From positions 1,116,001 through 1,180,000 of the forward strand of contig CBDEVU010000017.1 in NCBI GenBank assembly GCA_965243715.1: 64,000 bases of DNA, given 5' to 3'. Under the pieces are notes generated by a model. That model ran no database searches, was not told where the DNA came from, and saw only the letters and a program-made list of their open reading frames with translations. A program made the position numbers and the translations under genes. Positions 32,509 to 42,600 of this stretch are shown here, piece after piece. The DNA is from UBA11606 sp965243715 (GTDB lineage Bacteria > Actinomycetota > Acidimicrobiia > Acidimicrobiales > Aldehydirespiratoraceae). Within the stretch, counting starts at the first letter, position 1; each line of letters starts with the position of its first letter.

Positions 32509-34215
32509 GTGGCGCGGCCAAGTTGCTTCGGTAGCGTCAGCGAGGTGTTGACCCCCCTATCGACCGGCGTGAACCGGAGTATCACCCTGCGGGCGTGGCA
32601 ACATGATGCACTCACCGCCTTTCGCGAACATAGCCGAGCCAATTTTATGGCTGTCGCCTGCCCGGGTGCGGGGAAAACGACCTTCGCCCTGACCGCGGCG
32701 CGGCATTGGCTGCGCGGCGAACGGCGGCCGCTCGTGGTTGTTGCCCCCACCCGCCATCTAAAGGTGCAGTGGGCCAACGAGGCGGAGCGGTTTGGCTTTC
32801 ACCTCGAACCCGAGTGGGACGCCGCCACCGGCGCCATTGCGCCCGACATGCACGGCATCGTCGTGACCTACGCGCAGGTCGCTAACTCGGCGCGGATGCT
32901 GGTCCGAGTCAGCCGCGGGGGCATGGTGATCCTCGATGAAGTTCACCACGCGGGTGGCGACCTTTCTTGGGGGCAAGCGGTTTCGGAGGGGTTCGCCGAT
33001 GCCGACGTGCGCCTGCTCCTGTCCGGGACCCCGTTTCGGTCCGACGACGCACCTATCCCGTTCGTTCGTTACACGCTCGGCGATCACGGCGAGGCGGTGA
33101 GTGACTACGAGTACGACTACGGAGCCGCGCTTGGCGACGGGGGTGTGGTGCGACCGGTCTTTTTCCCTCGCTTCGATGGTCATATGGAGTGGATTGGTGC
33201 CGACGGCTCTCACCACGAAGCGGGTTTTGGCGATGACGTGGCCCGCGAAGATCGCGGCGCTCGCCTTCGCACAGCGTTGAGCGTCGACGGTGAATGGCTG
33301 CCTACCGTTTTAGTCAAGGCGGATCAAAAACTCCGCGAGATTCGCCGGACCGCTCCTGATGCGGGTGGTCTCGTGATCGCCATGGACCAAGACCATGCCA
33401 GGGGCGTGGCCGCCATCCTCAAGCGTTGGACGGGCGAGGCGCCATCTGTTGCCGTATCAGACGACCCGCGGGCCTCGGAGGTCATCGAGCGGTACGCCAA
33501 GGGGTCAGCGGCGTGGATCGTTGCCGTTCGCATGATTAGCGAGGGCGTTGACATCCCTCGTTTGCGGGTTGGGGTGTACGCCACCACTACGGTCACGTCG
33601 CTCTTTTTCCGCCAGGCCGTGGGCCGAATTGCTCGCTGGACCCCTGGCCACGCGTCACAAAAGGCGTACTTCTATGTGCCTGATGATCCGCGGCTTCGCT
33701 ACTTTGCGCAGACCATCGCCGAACATCGTCGGCACTCTATTGCGGAGCGGGTTGCCGCGGGTGAGCAGCGAGAATCGGCGTTAGACGATCTAGAACGCGC
33801 CGTGCATGTCGAAGAACAACCGTCTCTCTTTCAAGCTCTTTCGTCCACCGCGATGGACGAGTTCGCCAGTGACGACGGGATCGACCCGCATGAGGACCTA
33901 GTGATCGCCGCTGAGGACCTCGCTGGGCTGGCTATCGACCTGCCGCCGCCGCCTTTTCTTCCCGGGCGAGACTTCGATGCCAAGGCCGCACTCGGGGACC
34001 TTCGCAGCAGGCACGCCAAGAAGAAAGAACTCCGGGAATGGAACGCCGATCGGGTGTTAGCGCTGGTTCGTTCAACCGGGATGGATCATCGTCTCGTGAA
34101 CGGTGAACTCAACAAGCGAGCCAACGTCGCCCGGGTCGGCGAGGCCGACGAAGCGGCCCTGCGTCGACGCCTCGGCGAAGCCGACAAGTGGCTCGAATCG
34201 CTCCGCGGCCGGTAG
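32509..34215 (+). CDS. DEAD/DEAH-box superfamily 2 helicase
   Basis: A 568-residue helicase. Motifs: LRAWQHDAL (Q-like), Walker A ACPGAGKTT, APTRHLKVQW (Ia), Walker B VILDEVHHAG, LLSGTPFRSD (III), then MISEGVDIPRLRVGVYATT (V) and FRQAVGRIARW (VI). The arrangement resembles restriction-type or UvsW/XPB-like SF2 enzymes rather than RNA DEAD-box proteins. The last 150 residues are acidic and helical with no known domain. The start is uncertain: GTG 32509 gives the full frame, GTG 32569 begins just before the conserved LRAWQ. It is divergent from the enoyl-CoA hydratase gene with only 25 nt between starts. Confidence 0.85.
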   Translation: MARPSCFGSVSEVLTPLSTGVNRSITLRAWQHDALTAFREHSRANFMAVACPGAGKTTFALTAARHWLRGERRPLVVVAPTRHLKVQWANEAERFGFHLEPEWDAATGAIAPDMHGIVVTYAQVANSARMLVRVSRGGMVILDEVHHAGGDLSWGQAVSEGFADADVRLLLSGTPFRSDDAPIPFVRYTLGDHGEAVSDYEYDYGAALGDGGVVRPVFFPRFDGHMEWIGADGSHHEAGFGDDVAREDRGARLRTALSVDGEWLPTVLVKADQKLREIRRTAPDAGGLVIAMDQDHARGVAAILKRWTGEAPSVAVSDDPRASEVIERYAKGSAAWIVAVRMISEGVDIPRLRVGVYATTTVTSLFFRQAVGRIARWTPGHASQKAYFYVPDDPRLRYFAQTIAEHRRHSIAERVAAGEQRESALDDLERAVHVEEQPSLFQALSSTAMDEFASDDGIDPHEDLVIAAEDLAGLAIDLPPPPFLPGRDFDAKAALGDLRSRHAKKKELREWNADRVLALVRSTGMDHRLVNGELNKRANVARVGEADEAALRRRLGEADKWLESLRGR

Positions 34216-34224
34216 TGCGGTTGC

Positions 34225-34998
34225 TTAGAGGTCGCCGAGTGCATCGCGCTGGTCGATGAGGGACTGCAAACCGCGGAGGTCGAACGGTGAACCAAGCCCC
34301 AGTATCAGATGGCTCGCGCCAGCCTCCACGTACTCCTCGACCTTGGTGATGTCGTCGTTACCGATAGCGACCGTGCGCTCAATTTCGCCAGGGTTACGTC
34401 CCACGGTGGCACACCAGTCGTTGAGAATGCCGTTGAGCCGAGCGAAGTTGTCGGGAGGGCCAAAGGCGTTCCAAGCCTGGGCGTGTTCGGCGACGAGGCG
34501 CAAGGTGACCTTCACCCCCGAGCCGCCAATGAGTATCGGCATGGCCCCGACCGGTCCGGGGTTGAGAGCGGCAAGCCGCCGGATCATGCGTGGGAGGTCT
34601 ATTTCAAGCTGGCGAAGCCGGGTGCCTGCCGTGCCGAACTCGTAGCCGTATTCGTCGTAGTCTCGCTCGAACCAGCCCGCCCCCACGCCAAGGTATAGGC
34701 GGCCGCGGCAGAGATGATCAACCGTCCGGGCCATGTCGGCGAGGAGTTCCGGATTCCGGTAACTATTGCCGCTAACGAGGGTGCCGAGCGCGGCGTGGGT
34801 GGTGTCGGCCGCCATGGCCGCGAGGAGTGTCCAGCCTTCGAAATGCGTGGCATCGAGGTCGCCGTACAGCGGGTAGAAGTGATCCCAGATCCAGATCGAA
34901 TCGGCGCCCATCTCGTCGGCGGCTCGCCAACATTTCCGCATCTCGTCGACGGAAGTGTTTTGGGGATGCAGTTGGATACCGACGCGGAGCTTTGTCAT
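34225..34998 (-). CDS. LLM class F420-dependent oxidoreductase
   Basis: A 257-residue luciferase-like TIM-barrel protein. Family blocks: LRVGIQLHPQNTSVDEM, ADSIWIWDHFYPLYGD, LGTLVSGNSYRNPELLADMA, and LYLGVGAGWFERDYDEYG. These match actinobacterial F420-dependent LLM oxidoreductases, which use coenzyme F420 for hydride transfer. Together with the Ddn-like protein at 17444 it indicates F420 metabolism. ATG 34998 is the family start; the open frame to 35190 overlaps the divergent MFS gene and is rejected. Confidence 0.88.
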   Translation of the reverse strand: MTKLRVGIQLHPQNTSVDEMRKCWRAADEMGADSIWIWDHFYPLYGDLDATHFEGWTLLAAMAADTTHAALGTLVSGNSYRNPELLADMARTVDHLCRGRLYLGVGAGWFERDYDEYGYEFGTAGTRLRQLEIDLPRMIRRLAALNPGPVGAMPILIGGSGVKVTLRLVAEHAQAWNAFGPPDNFARLNGILNDWCATVGRNPGEIERTVAIGNDDITKVEEYVEAGASHLILGLGSPFDLRGLQSLIDQRDALGDL

Positions 34999-35109
34999 GG
35001 GCGCGATCTTGACACACCGACGCCAAGTTGAGGCGCGTGGTTCGTTGAGGGTGACCCCGACCCGCCCGATCATCGCTAATGCTGGGATTGGAACTACCGT
35101 CACGTCACG

Positions 35110-36291
35110 ATGACTACGCCGAGGCTGGTTCGCCGCGAGAACCGAATCCTGACTCTCGCCATCGTGTTGGCCTCGGCGGGTGTCGCCCAAGCCTTCGGGC
35201 GTTTCACCTGGGGCGTGATCCTCCCCGAGGCGAGAGACGAACTGCTTGATGGATCGAACAAACTCGCCGGACTCTTTGGGACGATCAATGTCTCGGCCTA
35301 TCTAATCGGTACGATCGTCGTTGCCTGGTTGTCGTCTCGACTGACTTTAGTTTGGTTAGTGCGGCTAGGCCTAGTGTTCTCGACCAGCGGCCTCGCCGTT
35401 GCTTCGTTCACCAAGGATCCAGTCATCTTGGCTGCTGCATTGGCGGTGATGGGCCTCGGCGGGGCCATTATCTGGGTTCCCGCGCCGGGCATCGCAGCGC
35501 GGCTCTTCCCGCCACACCAACGGGGCTTGGGAACCGGAATTGCTGGGGTTGGAATCGGTCTCGGCATCGTTTTTTCGGGGCGGATGGCGGGGTGGTTTCG
35601 CTCTGGAGATGGCGACGTTTGGCAATCCCTTTACCGAGTCGAACTCGCAATTGCGGTGGTAGTTCTCGTGCTCGCGTTAGTTGGCCTACGGTCGCAGGGA
35701 GAACGAAAGTCCGCCGCTGGGGGATTCGGCGGATTCGGCGCCCTTCGCCAAGTCACCGGATGGCGAGTCCTGACCGGGGCGTACGCGGCTTACGGCTTCG
35801 CCTACATCTTGGTCATCGGGTTTTTGGTGGTCCGGCTCAAAGACGACGCAGGATTCTCGGCCGAGCGTGCCTCGTTAGTATTCTCGATCGTTGGCGTGGC
35901 GGTGATCGGCGGCGGTCTCGGCATCGGATCGCTATCGGACCGACTGGGGCGTCGTCGCACTCTGGTTGGTGCTTTCTTGTCGTGGGCGGGGGCGTCGCTG
36001 TTGTTGTTGACGTCAAACTTCGCCGCGGTGATTGTTGCCGGAGTGATCGTCGGGTTCATGTTCAGTGGCATCCCCGCCACGATCATCGCCCATGTTGTAA
36101 CCCACACAGACGACTCCACCTACGGACCCGCCTTTAGCGCGACTACGTTGGCTTTCGGTTTAACCCAGGCAATTGCGCCCCAAATCGGCGGGGTGATGGC
36201 CGACTGGCGGGGTTCGTTCACGCTAGTTTTTGTGTTAGCCGCCATTGTCGCGCTAATTGGCGCTGGTCTGTCGGCACGGTTGCCGGACTAG
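35110..36291 (+). CDS. Major facilitator superfamily transporter
   Basis: A 393-residue integral membrane protein with about 12 hydrophobic segments and a short central loop after residue 195 (RSQGERKSAAGG). The MFS signature loop between helices 2 and 3 is seen in VAWLSSRLTLVWLVR, and its second-half counterpart in GSLSDRLGRRRTLVG. The N-terminal helix VAQAFGRFTWGVILPEARDE resembles the YbfB/YjiJ or oxalate/formate-like branches. Substrate unknown. A TACCGT box ends 9 nt before the ATG. Its stop overlaps the convergent AddA-like gene's stop by 4 nt (CTAG). Confidence 0.87.
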   Translation: MTTPRLVRRENRILTLAIVLASAGVAQAFGRFTWGVILPEARDELLDGSNKLAGLFGTINVSAYLIGTIVVAWLSSRLTLVWLVRLGLVFSTSGLAVASFTKDPVILAAALAVMGLGGAIIWVPAPGIAARLFPPHQRGLGTGIAGVGIGLGIVFSGRMAGWFRSGDGDVWQSLYRVELAIAVVVLVLALVGLRSQGERKSAAGGFGGFGALRQVTGWRVLTGAYAAYGFAYILVIGFLVVRLKDDAGFSAERASLVFSIVGVAVIGGGLGIGSLSDRLGRRRTLVGAFLSWAGASLLLLTSNFAAVIVAGVIVGFMFSGIPATIIAHVVTHTDDSTYGPAFSATTLAFGLTQAIAPQIGGVMADWRGSFTLVFVLAAIVALIGAGLSARLPD

Positions 36292-39200
36292 AGTTCGAGG
36301 GTATTTTTTGCTCGCCCGATTACCTCGGTGATGGCTAGGCGGAGGTCCGGCAGTTCGGCCTCGACTGGGCCTGACTCGCGGAGGAAAACAAAGATCATCC
36401 GGTTCACGGTTTCACCGGTGGCCGATTCGACGGCCGCGGCGTAGGCCGCGCCTTGTAGCCGATAGCGGGCGACTTTGGCGGTGATGTCGTCGGCGTCTTT
36501 GACCTTATCGGTTTTCCAGTCGACGACGACCAAACCGGTGGGAGTCCGGTAGAGGAGGTCGATGTAACCTTCGATCAGGCTGGCCCCGACCGGTGCGGCC
36601 AGCCACAGTTCGCGCCAGTACTCGCCAGCCACGGCTTCGGTCGCCGAGCGGCTCCGCAAGGCGCCCGCGGCTAAGGTTTTGACGGTGTTGGTGAGGTGCG
36701 CGATCCCTTCCGCGGCGGCGTGCGCGGCGGCAGCGTCGTCGAGGCCCGCACCAGTAGCGAGATCGATCACCTGCAAGACGCCGTGTACCGCCTTCCCGAT
36801 AGCCGCGCCGTAGCGACTTCTATCGCCAGTGAAAACCTGGGGCGCAGCAGGTCGTTGCCCGTGGTCGGAGCCGTCGGCTTGGTTGGCTTGGTCGGCTTGG
36901 TCGGCTTGGTTGGCTTGGTTGGCTTCGCGGGCTAGGCCGGATGCGGTAACTACAGTGCCGGCGGCGGCGGCGGTGGCGAGGGCGGCGTCTCTGGTGGCGC
37001 GCCATTCGTCTCGCTCGGGCAGTTGGCCGCGGCGGGGGTAGGCGGTAGAAGACGGGGGTGTTGGGGGGACGGTGTTGGGGGACACGGCGGTCGAGGCCGA
37101 ACTGGCGAGAGCGGCCTGGGCGAGAACGCGTGCGCCGCTTCGGGTTGATCCGGTATCGCGATGCAGGCAGACCACGAGGTGATCTCGAGCGCGGGTCGCC
37201 GCGACATAGAGCAAGCGCAGTCGTTCGTTGCTATCCATTTGCTCGTCGATTGGCTTCCATGCGTCGTAGGTCGCGGATGTCACAGCCTTGGATACTTTGA
37301 GAATGGCCGGACCCGTCGGCGGAAAGATCACCTCCGGACCCCGTGTCGTCCAGGCCAGCGGAGTGGTCATACCGCCGAGCACCGTGATGGGGAACTCCAG
37401 GCCCTTGGCGCTGTGAATGGTCATGATCCGGACGCTGTCGTCGTCAGTTTCGGGCAGGATCGTCTCGGAAACTCCGGCATTGGTTAGGCCCTGGTTCCGA
37501 GCCCAATTAAGGTAATCGCGCAGGTCTACCCCTCCCGCGTCGACCCATGCCCGCGCTTGGTCGGCCACGAAGCGGAGTCGCCGCCACACCGCGCGTGGGT
37601 GGCGGGTGGCGAGGGCGGTTTCGAATACCCCACGCTCACGGATTACCCGGTCGAGAAGTTCGGCGGGCGTGGACCACAATCGAGCCTCGTACAGTTGCTG
37701 AAGGTGGCGGAGACCATCGGCGACGGGATGGTCGTTGGCCTGGTTGTTGGCTTGGTCGTCGAGCGGGGTTCGAAGATTGAATCGGCCTAATTTGGCGAGT
37801 TTCCAATGGGCCAGATCATCGTCGCCGCAGCCGTACACGAACGAGCGCAGCGCGGCGACAGTAGCGAGTTCGTCGGTGGGGTCGGCAACGGCCCGCAGCG
37901 TGAGCATCAACTCGCGTATCTCGCGTGTGGCGTAGACCAGCGAACTTGACTCGGTCCGGTAGGGGACATCGGCTTGGTCGAGGGCATCTTCGAGTGGCGG
38001 CAGGGTGGTGCGGGTCGGCAACAAGATACAGATGTCGCGGGCTAAAGCTGGTCGCCAGCCGCCGTTGCCGTCGTCGACGGTCCAAGGTTCGTCGCCATAT
38101 AGTGCTTCGGCGATCAACGCCGCGATGTCGGTTGCTTCGGCGCTACGGAGGTGTTCGGACTTCATTCGGTCGGCGAGCGGCTCAGTCCCCAGCAGAGTCA
38201 CCGCGGGTCCGCGCGAGGCCGCTTGCTCGCGGTGGGCAACGAGCGCCACGTACTCCGGTTGGCTACCGGGATCGGCCACGATTAGTTCGCCGAACACATC
38301 GTTAATCCACTGAATGATCGGTGCCGTCGTGCGGAAGTTGACGGTGAGGGATGGACGGTGTTTGATCTGTTCTCGAGCGGTGAGGTACATGCCGATGTCG
38401 GCCCGGCGGAATCGGTAGATCGATTGTTTGGGATCACCGACTAGGAAGAGGCGGCCGGGTTCGATCGAGATTTCTTCCCAACTCTTGTTTTCGATGTCGG
38501 ACTCTTTTGTGGCCAGCATCACCGCAATATCGACCTGCAGCGGATCGGTGTCTTGGAACTCGTCGAGCAACAGCCAGCGGTAGCGGTTCCGGAGTCCCTG
38601 GCGAACTTCATCGCCGTGGGTTGGGTGGCGAAGCAGTCGGTGGGCCCGTACCAACATGTCGTGGAACCCGAGTTGACCGAGTTGTCGCCGTTCCTCGGCC
38701 GCGTCGAGTACGAATTGGGCGATACGGGCGACAACATGGTGAAGGGCTCCGGTGGTGACCTGGTCCATCGCGGTGTCGCAGTCGGCGGCCACGCCCCGGA
38801 CTGCCCTACGGACGTCGGCCACATCCGTGGTCCAGTTGTCCTTGCGCCCAGCATTGCCCGGTTTTATCGTCAACGAAGCGGGGTGGCGGTTGCCCATCTT
38901 GGCGGCGAAAGCCATGGCCTCGAGTTCGTCGAGGGAGCTAGCAAGCCTGGCTCGGTTCTTGGCTAGGTCGTTGAAGTACGGAAGCAACCGGTCGCTGTTG
39001 TCAAGGCACTGGTTGTCCATGTCGATCACCTCGTCGAAGCGGGCGAGCAGTTTGCTGACGTCGAACGGTGGCGGCGGGGCCGCGTTGAGTTGGAGTCGGT
39101 CTTCAACGAGATCCCAGTTGTCGTCCATCTGTGCCGCTAGTACCCGCAGATGTGTGAGTTTGACGCCCGCAACTTCGAGCGTTTGCAGGGTGCGCGCCAG

Positions 39201-39680
39201 GGAGGCATCGTCGAGAAGTTGATCGAGAAACTCCGCCCAGCGATACTCAGAATCGATCTGGCTGCCGATTTCGTCAAGCACCCCTACGCCGGGAGGGATG
39301 CCCGCCTCCACTGGGTACTCGCTAAGGATTCGATAGGCGAACGAATGGAGGGTGCCCACGGCGGCGGCATCTAGTTGATGGAGCGCGGCTTGGGCCCGAC
39401 CGTCTGGGTCGCCGGTGGCAGTTTTCGTCTCGAAGCGCTGCCGGATGCGGTCGCGTAGTTCCGATGCAGCCTTCTCTGTGAAGGTGATGGCAGCGATCGA
39501 CTCTAGCGGCACACCGTCGATCAAGACGAGCGCTTCGATGCGGTCGACGAGGGCATGGGTCTTGCCGGAACCGGCGCCCGCTTCGACAAACAAGGTTTGA
39601 TCGCGGATCGTACGGATCTGCTCACGCTGGGCTTGGTCGGCAGGGAGGCGCTCAGGCACGGGGATCCCCGATGAGGGCAA
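36288..39680 (-). CDS. AddA-like UvrD helicase with C-terminal PD-(D/E)XK nuclease
   Basis: A 1130-residue SF1A helicase-nuclease. Motifs: Walker A VEAGAGSGKTHALV (residues 32-45), Ia AITFTEKAASELRDR, II LLLDEFQDTDPLQ, III FLVGDPKQSIYRFR, V MTIHSAKGLEFPITVLGG and VI RLLYVAATRAR. The C-terminal nuclease has LIEGYIDLLYR then LVVVDWKTDKV and a Gln in YRLQGAAYA. With the adjacent AddB-like gene it would form a recombinational-repair complex that resects double-strand breaks. A low-complexity insert (QANQADQAD type) lies near residue 920. Start: ATG 39680 overlaps the AddB gene by 29 nt; GTG 39659, overlapping by 8 nt, is equally plausible. Confidence 0.88.
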   Translation of the reverse strand: MPSSGIPVPERLPADQAQREQIRTIRDQTLFVEAGAGSGKTHALVDRIEALVLIDGVPLESIAAITFTEKAASELRDRIRQRFETKTATGDPDGRAQAALHQLDAAAVGTLHSFAYRILSEYPVEAGIPPGVGVLDEIGSQIDSEYRWAEFLDQLLDDASLARTLQTLEVAGVKLTHLRVLAAQMDDNWDLVEDRLQLNAAPPPPFDVSKLLARFDEVIDMDNQCLDNSDRLLPYFNDLAKNRARLASSLDELEAMAFAAKMGNRHPASLTIKPGNAGRKDNWTTDVADVRRAVRGVAADCDTAMDQVTTGALHHVVARIAQFVLDAAEERRQLGQLGFHDMLVRAHRLLRHPTHGDEVRQGLRNRYRWLLLDEFQDTDPLQVDIAVMLATKESDIENKSWEEISIEPGRLFLVGDPKQSIYRFRRADIGMYLTAREQIKHRPSLTVNFRTTAPIIQWINDVFGELIVADPGSQPEYVALVAHREQAASRGPAVTLLGTEPLADRMKSEHLRSAEATDIAALIAEALYGDEPWTVDDGNGGWRPALARDICILLPTRTTLPPLEDALDQADVPYRTESSSLVYATREIRELMLTLRAVADPTDELATVAALRSFVYGCGDDDLAHWKLAKLGRFNLRTPLDDQANNQANDHPVADGLRHLQQLYEARLWSTPAELLDRVIRERGVFETALATRHPRAVWRRLRFVADQARAWVDAGGVDLRDYLNWARNQGLTNAGVSETILPETDDDSVRIMTIHSAKGLEFPITVLGGMTTPLAWTTRGPEVIFPPTGPAILKVSKAVTSATYDAWKPIDEQMDSNERLRLLYVAATRARDHLVVCLHRDTGSTRSGARVLAQAALASSASTAVSPNTVPPTPPSSTAYPRRGQLPERDEWRATRDAALATAAAAGTVVTASGLAREANQANQADQADQANQADGSDHGQRPAAPQVFTGDRSRYGAAIGKAVHGVLQVIDLATGAGLDDAAAAHAAAEGIAHLTNTVKTLAAGALRSRSATEAVAGEYWRELWLAAPVGASLIEGYIDLLYRTPTGLVVVDWKTDKVKDADDITAKVARYRLQGAAYAAAVESATGETVNRMIFVFLRESGPVEAELPDLRLAITEVIGRAKNTLEL
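36874..36927 (-). repeat. Six tandem 9-nt units inside the AddA-like gene
   Basis: The plus-strand unit T[C/T]GGCTTGG occurs six times without gaps (last copy with one change) and encodes alternating Ala-Asn-Gln and Ala-Asp-Gln triplets on the minus strand. It lies in a linker before the nuclease domain; unit length keeps the frame. Confidence 0.9.
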
Positions 39681-42600
39681 GGTACGGTTTCAGTTGGTCA
39701 TCGTTGGATGTGCGGTTCCAGTCGTCGACTTGGTAGCTGAGGCCTAGGCTGTCGGGGTCACAAAAGTGACAATCGATCCACGAAGCAAACCCGCCCGCCG
39801 CCGGACGAGGGGGAAAGAATCCCGATTCGATGCCGTTGACGATTTGGGCAATGATGGCCAACCCTTCGGAGTAGACATCGTCGGTGATGGCGTAACCCGC
39901 GGTGTCGAAGCCGCCCTTGTCGCTCACGAACCAGTACTGACCGCGTGTCGGTGCATCTGGGCGGCCGAGGATTACTTGAGCCGCGAGAGCGTACAGGACG
40001 AGTTGAAGGTGAGTGCCGCCCAGGGTGGGATCGTTGCTGGAGAGTTTGGCGTAACCGCGGGAGGACCCGGTTTTGTAGTCGATGACGATGAGTTCCCCGG
40101 AAGCGGTTTCGTCAACTCGGTCGATGGCACCCCGGAGTCGCAAAGTTCGGCCGTCGGGAAGCGACAACTCGACCGGTTCGGCGGCGGAACCCGGCATTCC
40201 GAACGCCAATTCGGTGGCGATTGGATGGGACTGGTAGTCGGCCCGCTGCTGCTGATCGAAGTCGACGAACCAATCGAAATCGTCCATGATGACCTGGCGA
40301 TCTCGACCCCAGTAGACGGGGCGTCCGACCATTCCCCGCCGTTCCAAATGATCGATCTCCCGCTCGGCGTGTACGGTCAACGCATCGAGGGTGTTGGTGC
40401 TCCACGCCGCGCCCGGCGAGGGCAAAGGTTCGGTTTCTAGGGCGGACTGAAGCCAGTCGGCCAGCACCTGATGCACCATCGATCCGCGGTCGAGCGGGGA
40501 GATGCGGTACTGGTCTTCGGGGTCTTCGGTCGCCTTGACGCCGAGTACATGCTGAACGAAATAGGCGTGGGGGCACTTCGTCCACCGCTCGAGCCTGGTG
40601 GCGGAGTTGACCTGATCGGGATCGCCGGGTTTCGCCAAGCGCACGTTGCGCAGGTTGCCCGCTTGGAGATTCCCGTCGAAACGAGTGAAGTGCCGCGACA
40701 ATCGATCCTTGAGCAGGTCGAACCCGCGCCGAATCGCCACCCTTTCGTTGACCAGCGCCAAGTTGTGAACATAACCACCAGCCTCGGTATGGTCGAGCAA
40801 GGCTCGGACGTCGTATTCTTGCTCGGTGGCCGGAAAGGCACAGGCTCGCAGTCCGGAGATGAACGACGGGACTTCGGTCAACCAGTCGCCGGTGAGGCGG
40901 TTCAGGTCGGCAGCGGCTGGCCGGATGTTGTCGCGTGCCTCGGTGGTGTCGAGCAGCCAGCGCGACGGGGCGTGTGCCGCGTTTTGTCGCAGATCGCCAC
41001 GGGGGAAGGTGAACAACACGCGAGACGCGGCGGCCATCGCGGCCAGCAGCTCTCGGTGTTGGTCGTGAACGGCGTCGGCGCGCCGTGGCAGTTCCGGCCC
41101 TATGGTGGCTCGAACTCGGTCGGGGAGGAGCGGATCATCGGGGCTGTACGTGGGCAAGGCGCCTTCTGCCATTCCGACCACGATGACAGTGTCGAGTTCA
41201 ACGCCGAGAGCAAAAGAGACAGGGCCGACGAGGACTCCCGTGCCGAAGCGTCCGTGACGATACCAGGTTTCGTCGAGTTGAGATTTGAGGGTTTCTCGAA
41301 AAACCGCCATACCTGGCGGGATGTCGATGCCGTCGAGTTCACCCAGTCGGTCAATGATCGCGTCGATGCTTTGGGCCACTGTTTGTTCGTCGTCGGGCCA
41401 GCGCTGTCGCTGGTTCTCGCCGCCGAAGTAGGTTTGCACGAGTTGTCGACACCAGGCGGCGAGTCCGACCCAAGTGGTAACTTCCGGGCCCGGGGTGAGG
41501 GAGTCTGCGAGGGTAGTGATGAACTCCACGAGTTGGCCCGCGTGGTCGGCGTCGCGGTGTTTTCGGGTGGCGCGAGTTTTTTGCTCGGCATCTCGGTCGA
41601 GTTCGGTGGCGTGGGCAACTTGGTCCTCGCGGTAGAGGGTGACTCGCTCTTTCCACTGGTCGATTCCGGCGACTACCCCCGCCGCCCGAGCCGCTCGTCC
41701 CCATGCCGCAACTGGGGCGAGGCGGTTATCGCTGCCGCGTACCGGGGCACTTTCCAGCCAAGCCGAAACGTCGTGGCGCGAGAAGTTGCGATCGGGGAGG
41801 GCGAGCATGGCCAAGAGCGACCGACCCAACAGTGACGCAGTGGCATTGGGACCAGATGCCCCGAACCAGGCGATGTCGGCGGCATTGAGGGCATCACTAA
41901 TGAGACGAAAGTATGGCTGGCGGGAGCCGTACAAAATGGCGCAGCGAGACAGGGACTCCCCCCGTAGCGAGGCCTCGACCACACCCCGAATGGCGTGTCG
42001 AACCTCGTCGTCGGCATCGGACACGCTGAGGGCATGGTCGGCGATCTGGGCCGGAACGGCGGCCAACTCGACGAGGCCACCGATGGCCTCGATCCCGGCT
42101 TGGACCGGAGCGTCGGCGTCAGTGTCGCCGGTGACGCCCATGATGACGCGAAGTGGTCGGGTCCGGCCGAAGGCGTGAAGGAGTCGGCGGTGGGTCGGGG
42201 AAAGTCGCTGCGGCAAAAAAAGGATGGCCGAGCCGAGGTCGCGCAGCACCGGAGAGCCCTTTTCGAGAGCGGCGATCGCCGCGCTGACTAACTGATGTTC
42301 GTCAGCGAATCGTTGGTTGACTCGGCGGGTTACTTCACGGTGAACACGCACAATATCGGCGGTGCGGCTAGAGGTGCGCTCCAATTGGCGGAGGCCGTCG
42401 GGGTTGACCTCGGAGAGGTCGCGGTAGGCCTTCGCCAGCGAACATTCCGTAGCCGGGTGGGTATGCACCCCCTCGAAATAGCCCGGCTGGTCGTGCAGTA
42501 CGGCGCGAATCGTTGCCGTGAGCGCCAGGCTCGACACGGGGCGGCGGCCCGTAGCGGCGATTCCCGATGAGCCCAGCAAATCGGCTAGTTGATAGGGGGT

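Noticed and set aside
32484..32777. 98-codon extension of the enoyl-CoA hydratase frame
   Set aside because: Antisense to the helicase N-terminus and upstream of the leaderless promoter.
34999..35190. Extension of the F420-dependent oxidoreductase frame
   Set aside because: Overlaps the divergent MFS gene; the family start is at 34998.
36874..36927. CRISPR array
   Set aside because: The units are contiguous 9-mers without spacers and encode a protein linker; no cas genes are present anywhere in the window.
40471..41835. 454-codon plus-strand frame inside the AddB-like gene
   Set aside because: It is antisense to a well-supported gene; long antisense frames are common in GC-rich DNA.
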